Positions 35,928-47,490 are shown, numbered from the stretch's first letter. The stretch is DNA of 64,000 nucleotides from Lepraria neglecta (GCA_033220425.1 CM065651.1:186001-250000), one strand, 5' to 3'. Notes: generated by a model from the letters alone, not told the origin. Program-made: numbers and translations.

Positions 35928-36937
35928 GCCCCACCAGCCCCAAAAGAGGAGGATGAGGAGGAGTTATAGACCAATTGAGCAGATTTGCTTGTGAGGTTCA
36001 GAAGGCTTCGACCACTACAAGTTTCATGTGAGGTTTCGATATAACTGTTCGGAAAAAGCATTGTGGAGTCGGAATTTCGGTATGTGCAATCAGCAGCCTT
36101 CGAAGATGTTGGCGTTTATGGGGATTTTAGATATAGCAGACATGAGATTCTCAGAGTCTTTTTCCATGTTCTTGGCGTTTTCTGGGCGTTTCTTCATTTC
36201 ATGTCAGATTTCCAGATAATTAACGAAGATCCCACAACTTTTACCTCCAACCACCTTAAATCGTGACCCCGCGATTGTGCCCCTCATCCTCGACCCCGAC
36301 TGAAAGATTTGCAAGGCACTCTTCATCTTAGTGCCTGTAGGGCCTGAAAGGTTTTTCTTCAGGGTCTTGGCATCTTGTCAGCCTCTTCCCGTTTCATGTC
36401 ACATCGTCAACGAGGTCGCACGTTCTTCAGCTTCCCAGCCGTCTGATTTATGACCCCGCTATCGTGCCCCTCATGCTAGACTCCGGAATACCACATCTGC
36501 ATAGCACCTGCCATCCAGAGGTGCGTACCTGCATATTTTAGCGTCTGATATCGACGCCAAGGCAACGTCGACCCCACCACACTTTGCCAATCAGTTCCAT
36601 ACATCTCAGGGCAATACAGCTGCCTTCACTCGTATGATCTCATAAGCATCGTTATTCTCAACTTGATCAAGTATCAGAGCTTGAATTCTTCTCGACACAC
36701 ATGAACGCGATGGACTTCGAGCAAGTTTCATCAAAATCCGCACCCAAGCTTTTCCTCATTCTTATCTCGACAATTTTTCGAATAGAATTTTTCCTTACTT
36801 GTTGAACGCAGCATAGATCATACAGCCCCTCATTCAAAGCATCGATAGAACTCTCCAGGCTCCAGAGTCAGAGCGAAATTAATAAGATCGAACAACGTCA
36901 TCACCACCGATATTCCTTTCTTTAAGCAACTCTCAAG
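35928..36937. other. Intergenic between paralogs 2 and 3 with a two-copy direct repeat
   Basis: No coding signal. Contains the diverged duplication described at 36,195-36,500. The last 150 bases form the 5' flank of paralog 3. Confidence 0.4.
36195..36500 (+). repeat. Two-copy direct repeat, period about 185 bp
   Basis: TTTCATGTCA..., then TGACCCCGCGATTGTGCCCC at about 36,263, recur as TTTCATGTCA... and TGACCCCGCTATCGTGCCCC at about 36,448. Similarity extends over roughly 70-100 bases with substitutions and small indels. This is a diverged local duplication rather than a recognisable transposon. Confidence 0.6.
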
Positions 36938-38860
36938 ATGCAAACCCAAGCCAACTGTGTCAGTATCGACTCACGCAATGAGTCTCACATGATAGACAAT
37001 CCTCGCCATAGCATGGCTGCTATCGTACATTCCCTACCAACTGTAACAAGTCAGGAGGTGCCTCAGCATCCCCACCCACACTTGGCACCCAAGGAAAGCG
37101 TTCTTGGCAAAAATGCATGTGAAAAGACCCAAGCAGCGGATGGATGCGGCGTCAAGATGCCTACTACCCAGGGTCCTGATCTGACGATAGCAGCCATGAA
37201 GTTGACCACGCAACCTCTCAACAACAATCAGACCAACGTGAGAACTCCTGACATAGAGGCACAGGGCAAAGATCATGAAACTGACCCATCATCCGTCCAG
37301 ACACCTTCAAGTTCGCATACAGTATTGGCTGTAACGGCTATGCAGACGAACCGGCACATCTCTCAGAGCGTCCTGCCATCCTCCCACCTATCTGCCGTCG
37401 CCAGCAGGCCCATTCAGAGTGTTGTTGCCGGACAAAGTGTGACGACGGGGAAACGTCCGCTTGCTGACACTGGCGACGAGCCAAAGCTTCACAAGAAGGC
37501 AAGGCTTTCTGAAAAGCAGCCGTCCTCTTCAGCTCTTTCTGTTAATCCAGCGACACGGCCTCGGGCAGCTCAAGCAGGTCATAGCCAACAGCCATCCTCA
37601 GGCTTGTCTGCTGCTCCTGCTATGCTGTCTCGGAAGGCACAAGCAGCATCTAGCGAGCAACCATCCTCAGCCCTTATTATTACTCCAAACATACTATCTC
37701 AGAGAGCTCCTGCTCGATATAGCCAACAGCCACCATCCTCAAGTGTTCTAGCAACTGATGCCATGTCTCAGACTGCTCATGACGGAGTCAACCAACAAAC
37801 ATCTTCAACTAGTTCTGCTACTCCTGCCCTGATGTCTCAGCAAGCTCAAGCCGGAACCGGCAATAACGCACTAAAGCGGCCTTTTGATGAGGAGGATGAC
37901 GATTCAAACGCTCACGAGACGCCTCGAATTTCTGACGAAGTTGTTTGGAATCGATCGGCAGCAGTCTAGACCGATAAAGGGGAGTGGTGGGAGGATTCGC
38001 GACTCGCGGCTTCAAAGAATTGGAAGGAAGTGCAAGCCCTTCAAGAGGCCTTGGCACCGACTATCAGGACATTTGCGACCATTTCAGGCCGTGTCACGGA
38101 AGAAATCCCTCTTCCAGAAATCTCACCATGGACTTCGTACGCCAATCATTATCGAGTCCTTCAAATGGTCATGTTGGAAGCTTGGCAATCCGATCGCCGA
38201 CTCGGACCTCCACCTAGGCTAGCTAGACTTTGTGCGTGGTCGGGGGGAATCATGGCATGGCGTGAGGCGAGAGTACAGACCAGCGAAGAAGCCTTGACAC
38301 CATTCATACATCCTAGAATACTCGCTCCGCAACCTCGAGCAAGGTCTCTCTTATGGCATGAGGATTGGGCCCGAGAGTGGTTTCACGGAGATGAGGAAGA
38401 TCGACGCCGACAAGAGGCGATAGAAATTCAAGCGATGCAAAGGGACTTGGCGCAGAGGCAAGCTGCAGAACAGGCTGCCCAAGCTTCAACAGAGCAAGAA
38501 GGATTCTTGGTGAGGATCATGTCAGACTCAGTCATAGCCCGTGATCCTACGACATTCAGAAAGTTTCTCTACCAGCTCGGTTTTCGGCATTACACGAAAG
38601 GAGCCCATATTGCTATGTCCTGGAAGAGTTGGTGCGTCCAAGTCGCGCCACCCTTTTATGAGAGGCTGGTTGCATCCAATTCGGCTGCCAGCACTGCCAC
38701 TCAGAACACACCCTCAGTGGTGTCTGCAGTGACCAATAGCGGAAGCCCGTCCCCAGAAGTAATTAAAGTGACCATCACGCTTGAGCAAGCTCGATTGGGC
38801 AATGAGCGACATGAGGCAGCCAAGGCTAGGCGGGAAGCGACACAAACGGAAGCAGGGTGA
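36938..38860 (+). pseudogene. Tandem paralog 3 (Ser/Gln-rich), single in-frame stop
   Basis: One continuous frame of 641 codons from ATG 36,938 to TGA 38,860, interrupted only by TAG at 37,967-37,969 (SAAV*TDKG, consistent with a lost Gln). The N-terminal half is Ser/Thr/Gln/Pro-rich with KRP and KKARL basic patches and five 23-residue tandem repeats. After the stop comes a folded region, WKEVQALQEALAPTI, PWTSYANHYRVLQMVMLEAW and LARLCAWSGG. It weakly resembles the C-terminal domain of paralogs 1 and 2 (W-x-SYA followed by LxRL). The end is Ala/Gln/Arg helical and coiled-coil-like. If the stop is suppressed or absent in other isolates the gene would be whole. Function unknown. Confidence 0.6.
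37511..37861 (+). repeat. Five tandem 23-24-residue repeats in paralog 3
   Basis: Units begin EKQPSSSALS, SQQPSSGLSA, SEQPSSALII, SQQPPSSSVL and NQQTSSTSSA, and end in an AQAG-like motif. Four units are exactly 23 residues, the first is 24. The repeat is unrelated in sequence to those of paralogs 1 and 2. Confidence 0.75.
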
Positions 38861-40723
38861 GCCCTGAGCATTTCAAGCTGGAGGTTTCTGAGGCTTTCCA
38901 CGCAACATCATCGACACTCCCAGAGGCCCAAGTACGAATGATGACGAAGAATGCATGTGCAAAGGGTCATACTCCAGGTTTGCCACCTTCCGCGACAAGA
39001 CTTCCGAGACTTGCAGCCGTGAAGTCCACATGCTGACCTGCTGTGACTTGGTGGTGACAGCATATTCGGTTCTGGAATTTCAATCTATGGGCATTGTACG
39101 GCCCGTCGCTCCGGATATAGTACACCATTCACCCTTGACCGAAGTCTACCGCTAACCTTTTTCTGACGTTTGCCTCCTCGAAGATTTCATTGCCTTTACA
39201 ATGCGGAAGGGCTTTTCGCCCTTATCTACGACTCTTCATTCCGGACAGCGACGACGGGTCTCACATTCCGCGTAATGGTAGTTGGTGGAGAGGCTCAGCG
39301 TTTCAAGAGGCCTTTCGAGGAGGAACAAGGGCTTGTCAAAGGCGTTTATTTCAAGGGTGAAAGGCCTGTCTTTCCTTGAAGAGGGATCCAACAGGTGCTT
39401 TGAGCTAATGATTTGTCCAATGATGGCGTATAGAAATTCCAAGATGCCTTCAAACTCCCTCCGCAAACTTGTATGGGTGTGTTGAAGTAGAATGCCCGCG
39501 AGCAGGCATCGAGAAAACTCTTCAAGCTCGCTTAGTTTTCTCTAGCGCCTTCCTTAGCGCCGTTCCCTTGCTCCATCTAATCTTGTTCAACGACGCTGTC
39601 CATTCTCATTACGCATTAGTATTGTGAAAGCAGCAGATATCTACAGACTATGTATGCATGGGTGGGCCGTTTCTCAAAGGTAGGGGTGCACTTGAGTGTT
39701 TCAAAGCATTCCTGCGAAGAATGGCGTCCCTTGTTGGCCGCTTTACGTACGAGATCTTGGCCCCATGACCCACACTGCCGCCAGAACAATCGCACCAACC
39801 TTCCAGCTGCAAACAGTGAATGGCTGACTAACGACTATCTCACGTTTCTAATAATGGGGTTCGTGGGGCCGTGCCGTTTTGCCGCTAAACCTTTTGTACA
39901 ACCTTGTCCGGGTTGCATATGCGAGGCACTGCTGACATGGTTTCTGCGTTGATCGCGTTCTAAAAGCGCAATCTTGCTGGCTCTTTTCTCCAGAAGCTGG
40001 TATTCCTGTCTCCTTCTAGACCTTTGTGCATTTTATACGAACCCCAGTATTTGATAGCATAGACTAAAAAAGAACATGAAATCTACCTCGATAAGGCACT
40101 AGTAGCCGATCTTCGGAGCCTTCAAATCTATGGCACACGCGGTTGGAAACGGATGTTACAATACTTGCGCAATCTTCCCTCCTATGATCATGCTTGCCAT
40201 ACTCCCACGCACGTAAGATGTCTTGCGCAAGCCGATCTACTCGTCAAAACTGGCCATTTAGGCAAAATTTAAGCATAACGCGGGGAACCTCCCTTGGCAA
40301 AAATCGGAAACATAGTCACATGCGCACCAAATGTGCATAGAAGCGACCCACACGATTGTTACCACCGTTCTACGAAACCATTGATCGCAATATTCCTGCA
40401 TTACAATTACGGATTATTTTCCAAGATGGCACCGCGGAGTGATCGGCTATTATGGGGCCGGTGTAGTAGGGGACCGATGTGCGAAGTTGTACACGCCACG
40501 GGCCAGGTCACTAGACATGCAGATGTCCCACGTTGCAGTCATGCTTCCTCTCTCCTACTTCGTCTTTTTCTCCCCCTTCATACTCGTCTACAAGACTCAA
40601 GAGTGTGGTAGAGATACTCCTATACACGCCTACAAAGCTTCAGAGCTCCTGCAATCCGTCTTACTATCATCACCTACCCAGCCTTGGCCTTGCGCCTAGC
40701 GAAGCCCCTTGAGGTATCGCAGC
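38861..40723. other. Intergenic, no gene recognised
   Basis: About 1.9 kb with short frames only; no RNA gene or repeat stands out. The last 100 bases are the pyrimidine-rich 5' flank of the next gene. Confidence 0.4.
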
Positions 40724-42067
40724 CATGCCTACCTCCGGATCCAGCGCTCTGTTCGCAACCAACGCGCTTTTCATGGCGCTCGCAACTGCAGCAGTGGCTC
40801 TACGTTTGTACGAGCGACAACGTTTAGCCAGCTACCTGCATGCCGACGACTACTTGATCCTGGTAGCGCTGGTATGAGACCCACCCTCAGCAACAGAGAC
40901 GCTGCTGAAAATGTATCACTAGTTCTTCGCTGGTGCACTGGTCATCACCAACATCGTGGGCGGAGCCATCGGCGGATTCGGAAAGTCTTTCGATTCTCTT
41001 AGTGATGATGAGGTCGTGCTGTTCTTGAAGGTAAACCCCTACTCCCTCTTTTCTCAAGGCTCTATCATCCACACGCTAAATAGCCACCATAGATCCTCTT
41101 CATTGAACAATTTTGGTACATCATCTCCGTCGCTATCGTGAAATTATCCCTCCTCTGCCTGTACGGCCGCATCTTTCCAAATCAACTTAACCGCTGGCCA
41201 AAAAAAGTATGGATAATGATCTATCTCACAATCGGCTGGCTCATCTCCTTCTTCTTCGCTACACTCTTCCAAGTCTGGCCCATCTGGTGCAACTGGACGT
41301 ACTGCATACCCACAACGAATTACCCGGTCATGTATGTATGCAGCAGCGTGTTTGATATCCTCCTCGACATTATGATCCTCTGTCTTCCTGCATCATTTAT
41401 ATTTACCAAGAGGAGAAATATGACGCGCCAGAGGAAGGTGGGGGTGTATAGTATATTCGCGCTTGGGATATTGTAAGTTACCTCAACTTCTCACAAATTC
41501 CCAGTTGAGATCCAGACTGAACGTTACGCCTAGCTGTATCATCGCCTCCATCGCCCGACTAGCCTACACAGTCATCCTAGTGGAAGCCAACGTCAACGCC
41601 AATTTCGCCTCCAACTTTGGCGGTAAGTCACTCAAACCCGCTCCCGCCACACCTACTAACAAATCCTAGGCGGAGTGGTCAACATGATAATGTGGTCCGG
41701 AATCGAAGCCTGCGCCTCCATCGTCTGTGCCAGCCTCCCGTGCTATGGTACCGTCGTCCGCGATAATACTCGGATCAAGTCCTTCGTGAACAGCATGCGC
41801 GCCTCGCTCTCTCGATCCTCACGCGGAAGGGGAGTCTCGGACTCTGGTATTGGATCCGGTATTGGATCCGGTAATAACATGAGACTACAAAGACTATCGA
41901 GCCAGGAGAAACCAATTGTGAGCACGGAGCCGCATCTGCCCGGTACACAGACGAGTATCAGGGGTGGTGTTGCGGCTGATGTTGGGTATGGGTATGGAAG
42001 GGAGAGCGAGTTGGAGAGGGGCGGGATTAAGATTGATTATAGTGTTGGGGTACATCAGGAGGTTTGA
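40724..42067 (+). CDS. Rhodopsin-domain (SAT4/Pth11-like) integral membrane protein
   Basis: Five exons: 40,724-40,871, 40,923-41,030, 41,093-41,472, 41,534-41,622 and 41,670-42,067. Introns of 51, 62, 61 and 47 bp all keep frame, the last with a perfect CTAAC branch site. The protein has about seven hydrophobic segments. Family marks include LHADDYLILVAL, IVKLSLLCLYGRIF, the TM4-5 Cys loop VWPIWCNWTYC, FDILLDIMILCLP, CIIASIARLAYT and VVNMIMWSGIEA. The cytosolic tail is Ser/Arg-rich with a short GIGS repeat. Members are plasma-membrane proteins of unknown ligand, some implicated in surface sensing during infection. No lesions were found, in contrast to its relative at 13,603. Confidence 0.9.
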
Positions 42068-42143
42068 GGTGGAGGGATGATGATGTTGGGTTGTGATTTA
42101 GGGTTGGAGTTAGGGCTCATGAGGTATTCTCTATCATGTCCAT

Positions 42144-42232
42144 TTGATTTAGGCTTTATGTTAGGCTTTTTGGCGTGATTTCCATGACATCTATTTAATT
42201 TAGGCTTCATCTTAGCTATTTAGGCTCGGCAT
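42144..42232 (+). repeat. ATTTAGGCTT repeats in the 3' flank
   Basis: GATTTAGGCTTTATGTTAGG and AATTTAGGCTTCATCTTAGC are imperfect direct copies about 50 bases apart, with a further ATTTAGGCT nearby. This may be a 3' UTR element or a simple local duplication. Confidence 0.4.
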
Positions 42233-42597
42233 GCATACAGGTTACATAGGAACATACAAGAGTGTCATTCCTAGAAGATTCTAAATCCTCTCATACTCCA
42301 TGGACCACTTCAGGATGCCAAAAGCCACATGAGTCGCTGGCGATGAAATCCGCGAAATCAAAGCGTCTTGGATATGTACTCGGATGTCTGAAGGAAGGCT
42401 GCAGAAATGCAGAGGTGGATTAACTCGAATGAGAATCGCAGCCACCGAGATGAGCTTCTTCCATTTGCGTTGCTTGAGTCATCCATCCAAGCTTCTGTAA
42501 TAGCTATGAACGGCTCCTTGACCAAGATGATCTTATGCATACATCCGTTCCAGTAGTACACTTTTATCCTGGCGTGAGTCGAAATATACTGGCAATC

Positions 42598-43320
42598 CTA
42601 GCGCTGCCGTATGCGAGATTTCTTTTTAAAAGATTTCATTGCCACGACGACACCTTCAAAACATAGCGAGGTAGCGCGCTGAAGCGCCGTTTGGGAGAAT
42701 TCGTCGACTGCATCTACGTCAGCTCCAGCTATGAGGAGTTTCTCAGCATACCTGGAACGATCGGCAAAGTGAAGAGCAGTACGCATGTGATTGTCCCTTG
42801 CGTTGACGTCGGCGCCATGTTCTAGCAACACATCAATTATTTCATGCTTCCCCGCTGCAACTTGGTGCAAGGGAGTCCGTCCCATTGAAGATTTAGCATT
42901 GCCATCGGCGTTGTATTCCAGTAATAAGCGCACGACGGCCAAAACGCTGGTATTGTCTCTAGCAATGCACCCGTACCACACCCAGTGCAGGGGAGTTGCG
43001 AGCCCATGATCCCTTGCATCAACTTCAGCGCCTCTCTCGAGGAATTCACGGATGACATCTATTATAACTTCGTTATTGCAATCGACGAAAGCATGAGTGC
43101 ACTCCATTGCAGCCCAATTCAGGGCCGTTTTGCCGTTCTCATCTCTAACCTCAAGATTGGTACCGCTTCTTACGAGCTGAAGTGCCTTAGTGATATCTTC
43201 ATCTTGAACCAGGTGATTAGACCCTCGGAAGCAATCAATCAATTCCATGTTTCCCGACACCTCTATCTTCGGATTGTCCGACTCGTATGTGGCAAGCTTG
43301 GGCGATTGATCTTTGACTGA
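42598..43320 (-). CDS. Ankyrin-repeat region (likely C-terminal part of the adjoining kinase gene)
   Basis: An open minus frame ending at TAG 42,598 encodes about five ankyrin repeats: NGKTALNWAAME, LATPLHWVWYG, MGRTPLHQVAAGKHEIIDVL, MRTALHFADRSR and SQTALQRATS. Most are closed by a GADVxARD or GAEVDARD-type turn. The first in-frame ATG in a plausible place is near 43,248 (MELIDCFRG), but the frame is open further upstream and sequence like KLATYESDNPK precedes it. Because it follows a kinase on the same strand with no promoter gap, it is likely the tail of a kinase-ankyrin fusion, known in Pezizomycotina. It may instead be a separate small gene. It ends in a Lys/Arg-rich tail. Confidence 0.7.
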   Translation of the reverse strand, partial: SVKDQSPKLATYESDNPKIEVSGNMELIDCFRGSNHLVQDEDITKALQLVRSGTNLEVRDENGKTALNWAAMECTHAFVDCNNEVIIDVIREFLERGAEVDARDHGLATPLHWVWYGCIARDNTSVLAVVRLLLEYNADGNAKSSMGRTPLHQVAAGKHEIIDVLLEHGADVNARDNHMRTALHFADRSRYAEKLLIAGADVDAVDEFSQTALQRATSLCFEGVVVAMKSFKKKSRIRQR

Positions 43321-43354
43321 ACTATCTTTCCCGAGCACAGTTCGTTATCTGAAC

Positions 43355-44800
43355 TTATCGCGGTCTTTCCGCACCTATCAAAGCGCGTCCACTTTGCTCC
43401 TTTTCTATGCTGCTGTCCTTGCTTCGAGATTTGCCCTTTGGTTCCATCAGTCCAGCGCCACGAGGCGCGAGGATTGTTGTCTTTGCCTTGCTTTTGGAAG
43501 CAACCATTGTGGCTGCGGCTGTCGAATCTGAGACAATCAAGTCTGAGGCTGTTGGTGGTTTTGGAGTTCTACTTGAAGTAGAGCTTTGAATGTCTAGAAG
43601 AGCGGTTTGGCTGATCATACTGTCATATGACTGCACTTGCATGATAGCCGGAAGGGCTCCTACTAGTCGTAAGACTGTCGTCAGCTGAATTTGAGGAATC
43701 AGTGATGCTCTGAAGCCACGGATGATCCAGCGCTTGCTGCGCCGTCCAGCGTGTGGATGGATCCACTTTCAGCAAACACTCCAAGAAAGCAACACCGTCA
43801 AAGTTCACTCTCCCCTTCAAATGCTGCATTGGAAATGGCGAAGTCTTAGCACGGCGACTCTCAAAAGATGGTCGCTGAGCAAGAATACTGTAGACAACAC
43901 AGCCCAATGACCACATGTCAACAGCATTGGTATACTCAAAACTCTCCTGATAATCATCTGGCTGTGTTTCGGGAGCAGAGAAGTAGGGAGTGCCAGTTTC
44001 TGTTCGAAGACCTGTCGATTTGATTTATTACGCGCTTTGCGATGCCGAAGTCGCCGATTTTCACCCAGTATCTAGGAGAGGCTTGAGCTACAAAGATATT
44101 CTACAACAAATCAGCTCTCCCAAAGCCTTGGTTTATCGTACGGGACAAGCCAGCATACGGCTGTAAAAGAGTAGAGTGCTTACTTGAGGCTTCAGGTCCC
44201 GATGTGTGAAACCATCAGAGTGCATTATGACAAGAGCCTGGAGGAGATCCACGGCTACATGTTTTGCGTCTTGCTCCGATGTACAACCTTCGGTTATATA
44301 GCGAGAGAGATCACCCAGTTCAAAGTACTCCATGGCCAGATAAAAACTGTGTTTGACTTCCCACCAGCCGAAGAATTTTACAATGACTTCCTCCTGTCGA
44401 ATCTAATGTCACCCGGATAATCAGTTGCTATTATACAACATACAGGTGCGTCAAATAACAGGAAATCTTTGATACATTTCACTTTGAGAGGTGCGAAAGA
44501 TCCAGAAAGGAAGATTGCATCATTATTGTTTCAAAGGTAGAAGAGCAAAAAATGCGAGAATAGTACAACTGAGTAGTCACCCACCTGTGATTTATCAAAT
44601 TTTGCCAATGCCTCAAACTATCTTTTATACTCTATACTTTGGAACTGCAGGGACATTCTCCTCAGCACCTTGACTGCTCCCTGGGTTGCTGACCCTGCTT
44701 GCTTCTGGAGCCAAACGTCTACGAACGAGCCCTGGCCGACCAATTTGACGTTGTCCCATTCTCTTGGACTTGGACTTTTCGAATACCTCGAGTACGGTCA
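43355..44800 (-). pseudogene. Ser/Thr protein kinase, lightly broken
   Basis: The minus strand gives a glycine loop (LVGQGSFVDVW), the VAIK-type lysine (GAVKVLRR), YLAMEYFELGDLSRYI, the catalytic HRDLKPQ-N, the DFG motif (VKIGDFGIAKRV), TGTPYFSAPE, VDMWSLGCVVYSIL and a final DPSTRWTAQQALDHPWL. Introns fit at 44,403-44,584 and 44,101-44,183, the latter splitting DLKPQ from NIF. A TAG at 44,620-44,618 (KR*FEAL) and single-base shifts near 44,020 and 43,655 break the frame. A Ser-rich linker (43,355-43,642) leads toward the ankyrin repeats. It would be a cytosolic signalling kinase; the substrate is unknown. Upstream start not found. Confidence 0.75.
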
Positions 44801-45301
44801 GAAAAAAAAGAGTGGTGTATCACGGAGCCGTCGGGCTAATCTGCATCGAGCTTGTAGTGCTCGAGTAAGTCTGAGCTGTAAGCCACAATTGGACAAGCCC
44901 AAAACGCTATCTCGCAAGGCGGAAATTCGGAACGATGTTGCTTGAAGCAGCATGGCCCCTAGCAATTTACTGCTGCTCGTACTGGTAGGCTGTGGAACTT
45001 GTGATTGCTAGCAGAGTCGTCTAGCCCGACGATGCATGATAAGGCGGAGTCTCCCAAAAATCACAATGTTTTCTACTGTAGATATAGACAGATAGGCGAC
45101 AGAGACTCCTAGTCCTATTGAAAAGCCATGCAGCCTTTAGGGGCATGCATACATGAGCTGATGGAAGGAAGGAGAGGAGAGGAGAGGGAGCTGGTATATT
45201 TAAGGTGTAGGGTTTCTGGTTCAACGCTAGCCTAATTAGGAAGTCTCTTGGCACGAGCCTAGAGGTTTGCAGAAGGCAACTGCAGCACAAGGTCCAGCGC
45301 A
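44801..45301. other. Intergenic between divergent genes
   Basis: Upstream flank of the kinase (minus) and the RIT1-like gene (plus). A purine-rich tract (GGAAGGAGAGGAGAGGAG) at about 45,167-45,185 could be part of the RIT1 promoter. Confidence 0.35.
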
Positions 45302-46908
45302 ATGAACGCAACCTCCTCTCTTCCCACCTCGACATCGTCGCTTCTCCTTCCCTCGGCCTCGCAAAACTTTTCAAGTACTCTCTCCTCCCTGAAGCGCTCC
45401 ACACTCTCCATAAGCAATCGCCTATATTCAATTCACCACGACTCGGTCTTTGTCCAAGATGTCGCCTCTAGTCATGACCTACCTCTCATTGCCAACGAAC
45501 GCTGCGGTAGCTGGTACATACCTCCTGAGCAGAAAGTAGGCAGTGCGTATTTCAAGAGCACGGATGGGCATCATGGGGAGTGGAGCTTTAGTACCAGGCG
45601 ATTGAACCTGCAGATGTTGGACGTGATTGGAAGATGTGGCGGGTGGGTAAGGGGCCGGCTCTCTAATATTGCCTGAGGTAATTCATGAGGGCCCTAGCTA
45701 ATTGGTTGTCTCTTTCTCCAGATGCATCGTTGTCGACTCCACCCGACGTGGTAAGAGCATACCGGACGCATTGAGCAAGACAATACCCATTTGGTGTGCT
45801 GTGATCAACCGTCTCTTGTTTGGAGAGTTTCACGAGAGCCACGACCTACATACTCCCGAGGAAGTTGTCGGGGAGTCTGAGCATGCTCAGATTGAGGCGC
45901 GTCTTGATGGTTTTGTAGACGACGCTGAGGTACAGGCAACCCAATTCCAATCGTTCGTCTAGATGCTGATGCTGAGTGGTTAGTCTCTTGACCTCGACAT
46001 CGCATCTCTACGCTCTACACTCGGAAAGCCTCTTCACCCATCATGGATCACGCCAGACTTCTCCTCGCCCCAGCATCTCCATTCCTCCACCGAATACCGC
46101 GAAGTCATTTGCTGCACAGCCTCCCGACGCGTGATTGGCACAGAGGCTTCAGAAAATGGCTATATTCAAGGAGCAGGAGATGACAGCGAAGGCTGGTCGC
46201 ACGGTCTTACCCCAGCGCTATATTGGAAGCATCAGCAGCAGCTTCTGGAGGCAGTCGATGAGGATATGCTAGATATGATACAGCGATTGATAATTGCCTA
46301 TAAATGCTCCAATGCTGAGTGCGACGACGCTGTCAATATTGGTCCAACTAACCTCTACGTTGGCATTATCACAAGCGCCATGCAACCAGAATTGTACGAT
46401 GGTATGGTTATCTGCAGCGACCAACCACCTCCCACATCAGACCCGGGAAACAAACACCGCAAAAGAACGAAGACTCTACATCTACTCTGCGGCGATGGAA
46501 AGTTAGGGAGCAGAGCTCTTCGATCCCAACTATCTCGAATTCTGTCCTTTTTCAATACTCTTCCATCTAAAAACAAGCCACCAAAATTATTGTTCGCTTG
46601 CTCAACTGGGAAAGACTTATCCGTTGGTGTGGCTTTGACAGTGCTTTGTATGTTCTTTGATGATGACTGTACGTCGCATCCACACCTCTTGCTTTGTTGT
46701 CCTTATAGTCAGCTACAACTTTGTACGTTGCTTCCAACTGACCGAAGTCCGCATAGATAATTTCACCCTGCAGACTTCAAACACTAAGATTGATAAACCT
46801 CTCATTCGGCGCCGTCTCGCATGTATCACCACTGCAAAGCCAGATGCTAATCCCTCGCGCTCAACATTGCAAAGCGTACATGCATTCCTGATGCCTAGAG
46901 AGGCTTGA
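45302..46908 (+). pseudogene. RIT1: tRNA A64-2'-O-ribosylphosphate transferase, two in-frame stops
   Basis: Exons 45,302-45,642, 45,722-46,668 and 46,709-46,908 give 496 codons, close to yeast Rit1. Recognisable blocks are NRLYSIHHDSVFVQDVA, LIANERCGSWYIPP, FKSTDGHHGEWSFSTRRLNL, VVDSTRRGKSIPDALSKTIP (the P-loop-like core), WCAVINRLLFG and the conserved end AKPDANPSRSTLQSVHAFLM. Rit1 adds a 2'-O-ribosyl phosphate to A64 of initiator tRNA-Met, keeping it out of elongation. TAG codons at 45,960-45,962 and 45,981-45,983 interrupt the poorly conserved linker between QSFV and SLDLDIASL; both fit former Gln. Everything else is in frame. Either the gene is newly dead, or the linker is spliced in a way I cannot see (no GT-AG pair of normal length fits). 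Confidence 0.85.
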
Positions 46909-47490
46909 TGGCCGTAAGATGTAAGCCACTAATGCAGGATATCGAAAGCAACAATATATATGCTGGAAGTACGGCTGTCGTGCTTTGTGCGGCGAATGTT
47001 GGCAGCTCTCCCCCAAAAGCCAGGCCGAGAACAACCGCTTTACCAGATCGGGCTTCCGAAGTCTGAGTGTTGGAGGCCTCTGCATGAATCTGCTCCAAAT
47101 CAATCTAGAATCCAAGGACACATGCTCAAGTAGCATCAGAACTGTCGAACTGCGGGCTTGGCGGACCACAAGAGCTGTCATTTCGAGGAGTAAGTGGAGC
47201 GGCGTCGTCAAGAGTTCATGGCGAGTTATCTCTCAATTTCATTTACATTCAGACTCCATCGGTTGAAAAAGACTCGTCGAATAGGGCTTTGACGGTTCAA
47301 AATTGCCAATTTTCTCGGTTTCTGGTCCAGCAAGCAACATTCATATATCTCATGTCGAGTAAATCGTGATCCGCGATACTCGATTATCAGACTTCGGAAA
47401 CTTCAAGATGATGTACTGGCATCTTCGCATCAATATTTACTCATCTCAAATCTCATCAACTACATAGTATCGGTATCGATATGATCACTC
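46909..47490. other. Intergenic between converging genes
   Basis: 3' flanks of the RIT1-like gene and the NCS1 permease. A 67-codon hydrophobic-ended minus frame at 46,895-47,098 has no support. Confidence 0.4.

Noticed and set aside
37967-37969. Intron to explain the TAG in paralog 3
   Set aside because: No donor of normal quality (GTRNGY) lies at a distance that would keep the frame; a single substitution is simpler.
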